DNA of 64,000 nt from Micrasema longulum (taxonomy: Eukaryota > Arthropoda > Insecta > Trichoptera > Brachycentridae). The stretch covers positions 1 to 64,000 of the forward strand of contig JAGVSM010004930.1 of NCBI GenBank assembly GCA_022494885.1, in the 5' to 3' direction. The first letter of the stretch is position 1. Each line of letters starts with the position of its first letter. A program made the translations under genes and the position numbers. Of the stretch, positions 62,001 through 64,000 are shown piece after piece. The notes below the pieces were generated by a model that did no database searches, was not told the origin of the DNA, and worked only from the letters and a program-made list of their open reading frames with translations.

Positions 62001-63982
62001 CATACGGGCCCTCTTTGTATAAATGATTGTTTCGTTAATGGAATTTTTAGTTTACTCTTATTTTTGGTGTTGTGAAAGTGTATTTTTTCCTGTGTACTAA
62101 AATATTCAGGTCGTGATTTAACAATAAGACAAAGTTCCATTATATAAATACCCGTCACCGTTAATAAATTTAATCTAATAAAAATCGGTCTACATGTAGC
62201 CAGGTAATCAGCATTTATGTTCCTAACACATATTTGTTGAATTTTAAAAACATCCCGTACATTAGTAGAGTTTCCCCAAAAATAATACCGTATTTTAAAA
62301 TCGAATAAACATTTGCATAATAAGTGGACATAACACATTCATTGTTTGCTATTTTATTAAGTTTGTCTAATACAAATACATAACTGGTTATTTTCGCGAC
62401 AACAGTGTTCACGTGTTCCTTCCAGTTTAAGTGATTATCTAATTTAATACCCTACAGAGAACAGTGAGAAGTGGTTTTTATTATTTTAGAATTAATTGTA
62501 ATATTAAAATTTAATGGGGATGCTCGGTTTGGCTCAAAGTGTATATTTTTTGTTTTCTCTGTTTTCAAAGATAGGTTTATAGATGCAAACCAATTTGCTA
62601 CTGATATAAAATTTTCACTTATATCTATAGAAATATTATTTGAATCGACTGTGCAGTCGAAAAATAATTCTGTATCATCCGCAAAAATAGTAGAGTGTGT
62701 TTTGACAAATTTGGGTAGCTCATTTATATCAATTATAAACAGTATTAACAATTCAGTAAATGGGATTTATAATGATTAAACTTCTTAGGTTTTCACGGCC
62801 GTTAAGATGTACAATAAGTTTTTCTGGGTTATTATGCCGTGGTTATTACGGCATTGTGCGGGATTTATAATGGTTAGTTACTACCAACACTGAAATGACC
62901 AAACCAGATTGTTTTGCTTAGCTTTAAAATAATATGTCAACGTTTTTTTTAAAGAGTGAATGATGCGGAGTAATACATAGAAAACTATAATTAGCCTATA
63001 ACTTTGGTTTATTTGTAAATATTGTTTTTTGTTTTGTTATAATGGCTGTTGTTTTCTTTTAATAAATAAAAATAAATATCCTTAAATGTGGCTGAAGAAT
63101 TGTATGGACTATGGTGTTTTTAACACTTGTGCAGGGGGCAATAGGGAACACTTTTCCTTAAAAAAACGCAATTCGCCAAAAATGTCGCTTTCGTTGTTCT
63201 GCCGATTATGGCTCGATATATTTATCGCTACAGGCCACAGGCCACAGTGCCCCGCAGACAGAAAATCCATACACAAAATTTTACCGTTTAATTCAAATTT
63301 GCAAAATTACTTACAATACTCCTTGACCGATTAATTAATTTTCTGATCCTCGCAATATGGCCACTGAACGCTCTCTCCAATAGAACTTTTTATTTTATGA
63401 TATCCATATTACATGCTGCCGCAAAGATCGTGCGGTTGTTCCGAGAATTCAGAATTCAAAGGTGGCTTGTTTAAATAAATTATTTGACAATTTTGTTGAC
63501 GATGATGTAATCACAAAAACATAAAAGCTTAGGACTGCGTTCTTACATTTCGCAGATTATTAATTACCTACTATTACGGGTGTTCTGAAATACAATATTC
63601 ACCTGCAGACATATAGTGAGGCTATAACAAGTTTAATTAAATAGATAATTTAGGTTTTAAATATCCGCGTTTTACATTATTTCACGGTACGTACATATCT
63701 TGTATGCTAAACAAATCAAATTGACATTTATAAATGTTTAACTTGCGCCGTCAGGAGCTGTCCGAAGAGTTCCAGCGCCAGAGCCCTCCGATGGAGCTGG
63801 GTGTGGCCATCTCTGGCTACAAGGAGGTGATAGACGTGGCCTACGACCTTCCCCGCCTGTCCCGCGCCGCCACATTCTTGGCCACCATGACCTACGACTA
63901 CCACGGCGGCTGGGAGTCTTCCACGCAGCACGGCAGCCCCCTCCTGGCGCGCCCCCAAGACCGCTACCCGCAGTACACCGTG
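37755..63982 (+). CDS. Cht10: Multi-domain chitinase, group II (Cht10-like), 15 exons, 3' end outside window
   Basis: Exons: 37755-38002, 38982-39165, 44112-44299, 44578-44843, 47124-47327, 49963-50083, 50290-50464, 51385-51570, 54111-54230, 55285-55408, 56961-57153, 58940-59064, 59382-59564, 60531-60793, 63755-63982. All introns are GT-AG and the phases join into one open frame of 936 codons, still open at the last donor. Order: signal peptide (residues 1-16), low-complexity extension (17-235), GH18 domain 1 (about 240-600), CBM14 (about 620-680), start of GH18 domain 2 (about 716-936). Group II chitinases are large secreted proteins of the moulting epidermis with several GH18 and CBM14 modules. 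Here the catalytic glutamate is Q361 in domain 1 and N835 in domain 2, so both should be inactive. Cht7 (group III) is less likely: it has two GH18 domains back to back and an N-terminal membrane anchor. Cht10 is the best fit but rests on motif memory, not alignment. Confidence 0.82.
38036..38345 (-). pseudogene. RTE-like LINE fragment in intron 1
   Basis: Minus-strand match to 25020-25300: GGTAGGCAGAGAGGTTGGAC, CATGCCACATCTGTCTTGAT, CTTTCGTCATC on the plus strand. Frame broken. Confidence 0.65.
38982..39165 (+). CDS. Cht10: Cht10 coding exon 2: N-terminal extension
   Basis: Acceptor TTGTAG, donor GTAATA, residues 83-144, ends in phase 0. Residues 95-107 (RLPLRDAVERRPP) repeat the end of exon 1 (RLPLRSAVESIPP, 70-82), so the two exons carry the same module. 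The remainder is acidic/polar (DELESLGIDPWAQ) and is not a known domain. Confidence 0.75.
39395..39665 (-). pseudogene. RTE-like LINE C-terminus in intron 2
   Basis: Minus frame: PEGKRSKGRPKLRWLDSVES, then DIRPDELKKSRRMQGGMETD and a run of Met from a CAT repeat. This GRP.LRW.D.V..D block is the usual tail of one RTE group. A different subfamily from the 25-kb copy. Confidence 0.7.
39850..39960 (+). repeat. SINE family I, 3' half
   Basis: TAGTGAGTTATTTACAACTC then GTTGAAAATGGCC matches 42085-42120 and, reversed, 55553-55600. The tRNA-like head is missing. Confidence 0.65.
39961..40869. other. Intron 2, unassigned
   Basis: A GC-richer block at 40370-40600 without recognisable coding or repeat sequence; the rest is AT-rich. 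Confidence 0.35.
40870..41935 (+). pseudogene. LINE fragment in intron 2, split by another LINE 3' end
   Basis: 40903-41113 reads KSYKILGFMIRVRKPFNNPQ, TLKTLYFAYVCSILEYCSTL WSP. 41522-41875 continues with the C-terminus (TLQSRRVINDTVFLYKICNN, then LLEKIKIRIPHRTTRLQQLF). Between them 41120-41470 is a different 3' tail ending AATAAATAAAATAAAATG. Confidence 0.75.
41993..42180 (+). repeat. tRNA-derived SINE (family I), full copy with A tail
   Basis: Head GGTCCTGCGGCTAGTGTCTC...CGTGGTTCGAATCCCAC, body TAGTGAGTTATTTACAACTC, poly-A at about 42163-42180. A minus-strand copy lies at 55537-55690. Confidence 0.75.
42581..42624 (-). ncRNA. Hammerhead ribozyme motif, minus strand, intron 2
   Basis: Stem I ACAC (42621-42624) with GUGU (42581-42584), CUGAUGA (42614-42620), extra U, stem II GGGUA/UACCU, GAAA (42591-42594), stem III AC/GU with UA loop, cleavage triplet GUU (42585-42587). 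Stem I is 4 bp. Confidence 0.55.
42790..42960 (-). pseudogene. Penelope-like element: GIY-YIG C-terminal remnant, minus strand
   Basis: Minus-strand frame: PLSSTSFSEFANHIMDTNHS, then FHSHKIRLLHSVENKNITMI and NLENII. FSEFANHI...NH...I.LLH is the end of the GIY-YIG nuclease, parallel to FSEFANYL in the 31.3-kb copy. A C-rich tract (as read on this strand, 42660-42730) separates it from the hammerhead. Confidence 0.65.
43160..43455 (-). pseudogene. RTE-like LINE fragment in intron 2
   Basis: Minus frame has CCVGLDMQSELSGVERLKGS, RERLEDGHVKSRNIRCACMR and RCMNVEEARYVCKDR, parallel to the 25.1-kb copy. Confidence 0.75.
43575..43990 (+). repeat. GC-rich dispersed repeat family J in intron 2
   Basis: Long GC-richer block with GTGATTCCTGGGAAAAGATG, GACCAAAGTGG and GTAGTGTTGCCGTTGGAATG; the last part is shared with 29640-29680. 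The 105-codon open frame at 43570-43887 is not a known protein. Confidence 0.5.
44112..44299 (+). CDS. Cht10: Cht10 coding exon 3: linker before GH18 domain 1
   Basis: Follows a 4.9-kb intron. Acceptor TTGCAG, donor GTAAAA, residues 145-207, ends in phase 2. The protein is Pro, Ala, Gln and Tyr rich (for example PLNKQPPAAADPHYAAYHM) and looks like a disordered linker. It has no stop in frame and joins exon 4 across a 278-bp intron. Confidence 0.72.
44400..44500 (-). repeat. RTE-like LINE scrap in intron 3
   Basis: CGTTCCACATAACCGAACCA then TTCGAGTAATCCTTCCCTTA corresponds to the reversed R-MDDER / LRWFGHV region. Confidence 0.5.
44578..44843 (+). CDS. Cht10: Cht10 coding exon 4: first strands of GH18 domain 1
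   Basis: Residues 207-296, ends in phase 1. The GH18 fold begins about residue 240 with IVACYVAGWAAHRR, equivalent to the usual VCYxxxWAxYR strand 1. CTHALYAFASLDPHQLEL (267-284) matches the strand 2 motif CTHxxYxFAxLD. The exon is very GC-rich. Confidence 0.85.
45400..45545 (-). pseudogene. LINE C-terminal fragment in intron 4
   Basis: Minus frame: VPDNYLRQHQHRLFHIPRYR, then TNLPMVMPVGRAI and LDVDIFHVSE. Clear relative of 8402-8785. Confidence 0.75.
45626..45665 (-). ncRNA. Hammerhead-like motif, mutated core, intron 4
   Basis: Stem I AACC (45662-45665) pairs with GGUU (45626-45629); GAAA 45636-45639; stem II GGCA/UGUC; stem III AC/GU; triplet GUU. The first box is CUGAAAA instead of CUGANGA, so G8 is lost and cleavage should fail. 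Confidence 0.5.
45845..46052 (-). repeat. tRNA-derived SINE in intron 4
   Basis: Reversed head at 45984-46052: GGCGCCGTGGCGCAGTTGG, then GCCAACTGTGAAGCTGGC and GGGATCGATTCCC. A and B boxes are near ideal and the anticodon-like stem pairs, but the acceptor ends do not. Confidence 0.65.
46190..46395 (+). repeat. LINE 3' tail (family L) in intron 4
   Basis: CCTATAATTTTGGTTAATTT, GTAAATATTGTTTTTT, GGCAGTTGTTTTCTTATAAA recurs at 62975-63080 in intron 14. Confidence 0.6.
46444..47062 (-). mobile_element. MITE family C in intron 4 with LINE tail nested inside
   Basis: Ends AATGAGAAAGTTCAG (46444-46458) and GAGCTTCCTCATT (to 47062). Inside, 46740-46957 is a family D LINE 3' tail nearly identical to 17180-17395 (GGGTTACATACATTTAACAA, CAGTCCATGGTTTATTAG). 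The LINE therefore came after the MITE. The element ends 61 bp before exon 5. Confidence 0.75.
47124..47327 (+). CDS. Cht10: Cht10 coding exon 5: GH18 domain 1 core with altered catalytic motif
   Basis: Residues 296-364, acceptor TTTCAG, donor GTCAGT, ends in phase 1. LRVLLAVGG (311-319) is the strand 3 motif. The strand 4 active-site motif, normally DGxDxDWEYP, reads DGLDLHWQYP (354-363): the middle aspartate is H359 and the proton-donor glutamate is Q361. This should abolish hydrolysis while keeping the barrel. The exon is among the most GC-rich in the gene. Confidence 0.87.
47580..48120 (+). repeat. RTE-like dispersed repeat in intron 5
   Basis: GAGCTGATCCCGGCAATGCT then TTGCTATTGCTAGATTTGAG is a worn form of the CTGACCCGGCAATGCTTCG repeat common in insects. 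A different subfamily from family A. Confidence 0.45.
48121..48219 (+). pseudogene. Short THAP-like zinc-finger start in intron 5
   Basis: ATG frame of 32 codons: MLGCVVKACKNRSDKQKTAR and KCVFEIQKK, then a stop. M-x2-C-x4-C-xNR is the start of a THAP (C2CH) DNA-binding domain, found in P-type transposases and host proteins. The second half with the C and H ligands is missing. Confidence 0.4.
48220..49614. other. Intron 5, mostly unassigned
   Basis: 48620-48780 looks like a LINE tail (GGCCCACGCTCAGACG...AAATAAACAAATAAAAAATA). 49100-49410 is GC-richer and unidentified. Confidence 0.35.
49615..49760 (-). repeat. LINE 3' tail in intron 5
   Basis: TTTATTTACTTATTAATTAT then ACGGCATACGTTTC and ATAATGAGTTCAGTTATACA: reversed LINE end. 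Confidence 0.4.
49963..50083 (+). CDS. Cht10: Cht10 coding exon 6: GH18 domain 1
   Basis: Residues 364-404, acceptor TGTATAG, donor GTAAGT, ends in phase 2. Carries the helix after strand 4 (NLVLLLQEIRKVFD) and strand 5 (LLISLAVPAS), both typical of GH18. Base composition is ordinary, unlike the very GC-rich exon 5. Confidence 0.8.
50290..50464 (+). CDS. Cht10: Cht10 coding exon 7: GH18 domain 1
   Basis: Follows a 206-bp intron; residues 404-462, ends in phase 0 at a GTGAGT donor. Includes YDVPAIGELAHWVTLQAYDLH: the last part aligns with the strand 6 motif MTYDxHG, here LQAYDLHAD, another departure from an active site. SPLLPRP near the end matches the SPL(Y/F) segment after this strand in insect chitinases. 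Confidence 0.82.
50575..50670 (+). repeat. SINE scrap in intron 7
   Basis: B-box-like CCGGGTGCGATTCCTGGCG at about 50590 followed by a short body. Confidence 0.35.
51385..51570 (+). CDS. Cht10: Cht10 coding exon 8: GH18 domain 1
   Basis: Residues 463-524, phase 0 at both ends. DYAVKFWLKRGMPRSRLVLG (463-482) followed by VPLFGRSFQL matches the GH18 strand 7 region (xxWxxxGxPxxKLxxGxPxYGRSF). GMLAYFE is the segment that leads to exon 9. Confidence 0.86.
51701..52379. mobile_element. Foldback element with about 300-bp inverted arms in intron 8
   Basis: Left arm begins CAGGGTGACTAGAACTGAAC; the right arm, reversed, begins CAGGGTGACTGGAACTGAAT, and the match continues through GGAGGT, TAATTATTGG, CTTCAAGCATTCAGAA, TTATTATTTGTTGGTAGTCA to AAATAATA, about 300 bp with scattered changes. 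TA flanks both ends (51699-51700 and 52380-52381), as in Tc1/mariner elements. The centre (about 52000-52090) is unpaired. No coding capacity. Confidence 0.85.
52760..53760 (-). pseudogene. RTE-like LINE, polymerase part, in intron 8
   Basis: Minus strand from about 53750: KTYADDAVLLANNKVELQLL (intact YADD box), CEDSDLLMNVDKSYVMVFKR, VNGVMLKQVEEFVYLGSMFT, then KDIERRASAGNTVYGALKST. Below 53406 the C-terminal region continues with frameshifts to about 52915. 52765-52840 is a scrap of another RTE copy. A CAA microsatellite lies at 52893-52911. Confidence 0.85.
54111..54230 (+). CDS. Cht10: Cht10 coding exon 9: GH18 domain 1
   Basis: Forty codons (525-564), phase 0 at both ends, acceptor CTGCAG, donor GTACGT. 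ICEAI and PYIVKGDQWVGYDDAQS match the insect chitinase segment YEIC...PYAxxGxQWVGYDDxxS. Ordinary base composition. Confidence 0.85.
54530..54705 (-). repeat. LINE family D 3' tail in intron 9
   Basis: AAACCCTTACGGATATCATT, AGTCTTTTGTTTAGTTTTGT, TTTATTAGTCTCGACTTTTC match 17210-17395. Confidence 0.65.
54712..55230 (+). repeat. RTE-like dispersed repeat (family A), copy 3, in intron 9
   Basis: GGCTGACCCGACAGACGTTG, CCTGCCCGAATGTTGGCTTG, then GTAGGTACCTAGGCACTTGT as in the 28.8-kb copy. It ends with GTGGTTTCTGAATAACACGG and ATACAAGTTCTTACG. Confidence 0.65.
55285..55408 (+). CDS. Cht10: Cht10 coding exon 10: end of GH18 domain 1
   Basis: Residues 565-606, ends in phase 1. MNLRGGAIWSADLDDFRGLC is the classic strand 8 region (xxGxMxWxxDxDDFxGxCG) that closes the barrel. 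The acceptor lies about 55 bp after the end of a dispersed RTE-like repeat (54712-55230). Confidence 0.88.
55537..55690 (-). repeat. SINE family I, full copy, in intron 10
   Basis: Reversed: CGGGTTGTGGTCCTGTGGCT, GTGTCTCGGACTCACGGACC, GGTTCGAATCCCAC, TAGTGAGTTATTTACAACTC. Matches 41993-42180 closely. Confidence 0.75.
55845..55985 (-). repeat. LINE 3' tail in intron 10
   Basis: TTTAACTTTACAATATGCCC and CTAAGTACAAAGATAGTAAG, as at 12135-12250. Confidence 0.6.
55986..56754. other. Intron 10, mostly unassigned
   Basis: A GC-richer piece at 56130-56230 is unidentified. 56385-56470 is a family M Penelope-like tail (CCTTGACGAAGAAGCTT, GTGGTTAAAAACAAAGTTGT), with the middle of the motif lost. Confidence 0.35.
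56755..56877 (-). mobile_element. MITE family C fragment in intron 10
   Basis: ACAAAACTTAAAAAATAATA, GCGATGGTAATACGATTC and the end CACTGAATTTCTTCATT. Confidence 0.5.
56961..57153 (+). CDS. Cht10: Cht10 coding exon 11: CBM14 chitin-binding domain
   Basis: Residues 606-670, ends in phase 2. Carries five of six cysteines of a peritrophin-A (CBM14) domain: C621, C640, C646, C656, C669; the sixth, C677, is in exon 12. Motifs SCGSYFLCRQGQ and CPQGTLFD are typical, with aromatic residues that would contact chitin. A TTTTA-rich microsatellite starts about 20 bp after the donor. Confidence 0.88.
57175..58115 (-). pseudogene. LINE (jockey/CR1-like) 3' fragment in intron 11
   Basis: Minus frame 57803-58114: NLAYRLLGFILRISKSFSSP, NTFKLLYYTYVRSQLEFASL, VWSPQYNVYINQIENIQKKF. 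The 3' end lies in the TTTTA-rich run at 57178-57220. Confidence 0.75.
58262..58745. mobile_element. Penelope-like inverted pair with two hammerhead-like motifs, intron 11
   Basis: The minus-strand end (58300-58380) and plus-strand end (58640-58725) are inverse copies: AACCACTTACCGACTTTTTT vs AAAAGTCGGTATGTGGTT. Between them is a G-rich tract (58530-58555). The plus motif at 58656-58701 has stem I AGUGUC/GACAUU, CUGAUGA, stem II GAGAC/GUCUU, GAAA and triplet GUA, but a G:G mismatch in stem III. The minus motif at 58336-58377 has CUGACGA, a 5-bp stem II GAGGC/GUCUC and GAAAC, but a damaged stem I. Confidence 0.6.
58940..59064 (+). CDS. Cht10: Cht10 coding exon 12: end of CBM14 and linker
   Basis: Residues 670-712, ends in phase 1. 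NPANC supplies the sixth CBM14 cysteine (C677). The rest (LIDKDLTREFYQIRQGG) is a linker to the next GH18 domain. Ordinary base composition. Confidence 0.8.
59382..59564 (+). CDS. Cht10: Cht10 coding exon 13: start of GH18 domain 2
   Basis: Follows a 317-bp intron; residues 712-773, ends in phase 1 at GTGAGC. LSVCYMTNWAFYRKGEGKF and CSHVVYAYASLDPDNL are the strand 1 and 2 motifs of insect GH18 domains. KEFDPWADIDN leads to the next exon, as in active chitinases. Confidence 0.88.
59595..59690 (+). repeat. SINE scrap right after exon 13
   Basis: GCGTCGCGGGTTTGATTCCCG at about 59621-59641 is a B box; an A-rich tail follows. The head starts within about 30 bp of the exon 13 donor. Confidence 0.45.
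59760..59925 (+). repeat. SINE-like repeat in intron 13
   Basis: GTATCACTGACTCATGAAAC, GAAATTCGAGCCCCG and a body ending in GAACGCAAATATAC resemble a diverged family I copy. Confidence 0.4.
60531..60793 (+). CDS. Cht10: Cht10 coding exon 14: GH18 domain 2 core, catalytic glutamate lost
   Basis: Residues 773-860, ends in phase 0. TKVLLGLGGWTDSAGDKYS is the strand 3 motif. The active-site motif reads FQGLHLDWNYP (827-837): Q828, H831 and N835 replace the two outer acids and the glutamate, and only D833 remains. The KCWQSSC insert after it (838-844) is, from memory, typical of an inactive domain of group II chitinases and supports the Cht10 call. Confidence 0.88.
60900..61510 (-). repeat. Unclassified repeat in intron 14, first member of an inverted pair
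   Basis: Reversed, 61440-61495 contains GTTGTTCTGCCGATTATGGC, also found forward at 63193-63212. The 73-codon minus frame starting MSLTLFCRLWLDVWS has a parallel MSLSLFCRLWLDIF in the other copy. Element type unknown. Confidence 0.5.
61540..62770 (-). pseudogene. LINE (jockey/CR1-like) in intron 14, largest polymerase fragment
   Basis: From 62751 down: LILFIIDINELPKFVKTHST, IFADDTELFFDCTVDSN (intact FADD), NWFASINLSLKTEKTKNIHF, then after a stop/frameshift GIKLDNHLNWKEHVNTVVAK, IRYYFWGNSTNVRDVFKIQQ, and the C-terminus GPVCMAVKIYNKLPNEIKEI. 3' tail to about 61540. At least two breaks. Confidence 0.85.
62935..63085 (+). repeat. LINE 3' tail (family L) in intron 14
   Basis: GCCTATAACTTTGGTTTATT, GTAAATATTGTTTTTTG, GGCTGTTGTTTTCTTTTAAT, A-rich end; matches 46265-46395. 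Confidence 0.6.
63086..63754. other. End of intron 14, second copy of the CRLWLD repeat, otherwise unassigned
   Basis: 63150-63240 carries the forward copy of the repeat described at 61440. The last 400 bp before exon 15 show no repeat or gene. Confidence 0.4.
63755..63982 (+). CDS. Cht10: Cht10 coding exon 15: GH18 domain 2, last exon in window
   Basis: Seventy-six codons (861-936), phase 0 at both ends, donor GTGAGT. MELGVAISGYKEVIDVAYDL is strand 5 and MTYDYHGGWE the strand 6 motif, both intact although the glutamate is lost in exon 14. The domain needs about 170 more residues beyond the window. Confidence 0.87.
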
Positions 63983-64000
63983 GTGAGTAGGGTCGTTTAT

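Noticed and set aside
44578..63982. Group III chitinase (Cht7) as the gene identity
   Set aside because: No N-terminal membrane anchor, a CBM14 lies between the first two GH18 domains, and both active sites are lost, which fits group II better.

Overview
The window looks like a piece of an animal nuclear genome, almost certainly an insect and most likely a moth or butterfly (inference). The reasons are: one intron-rich gene with GT-AG introns for a multi-domain insect chitinase; GC-rich coding exons in very AT-rich introns; and a dense mix of RTE-like, jockey/CR1-like and Penelope-like retroelement remnants, tRNA-derived SINEs and MITEs. Nothing bacterial or viral was seen.

Positions 1-37,700 hold no gene I can identify with confidence. 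This part is a graveyard of mobile elements: LINE fragments on both strands (about 7.7-8.8, 11.5-12.2, 17.2-17.9, 19.9-21.1, 25.0-25.7, 27.6-28.0 and 29.8-30.0 kb), MITEs with AATGAGGAA-type ends, a second dispersed family ('family B') seen only upstream of the gene, SINEs, and Penelope-like ends. Two short pieces behind good splice acceptors (6.09 and 23.6-23.8 kb) could be stray or unannotated exons. A cluster of TGACAG motifs followed by a consensus splice donor (16.75-17.15 kb) looks like a promoter with a first exon.

Positions 37,755 to the right edge hold the first 15 coding exons of a plus-strand gene that runs off the window. All 15 exons join in one open frame (2,808 nt, 936 codons). 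They encode a signal peptide, a low-complexity N-terminal extension with a repeated RLPLRxAVE motif, a GH18 chitinase domain, a six-cysteine CBM14 chitin-binding domain, and most of a second GH18 domain. This fits the N-terminal part of a group II insect chitinase (Cht10 type). Both GH18 domains have lost the catalytic glutamate (DLHWQ and HLDWN in place of DxDWE), so this part of the protein should bind rather than cut chitin; any active domains would lie past the right edge. The introns (0.2-5 kb) hold the same repeat families as the upstream region, including nested insertions and a 679-bp foldback element.

The most interesting non-coding signal is a set of hammerhead-ribozyme-like motifs in Penelope-like elements. 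The best copy, at 14364-14406, has all core boxes, a 6-bp stem I, a short stem III and a GUC cleavage triplet. Two other copies lie downstream of recognisable GIY-YIG endonuclease remnants, one on each strand. Several of these ends are arranged as inverted pairs.
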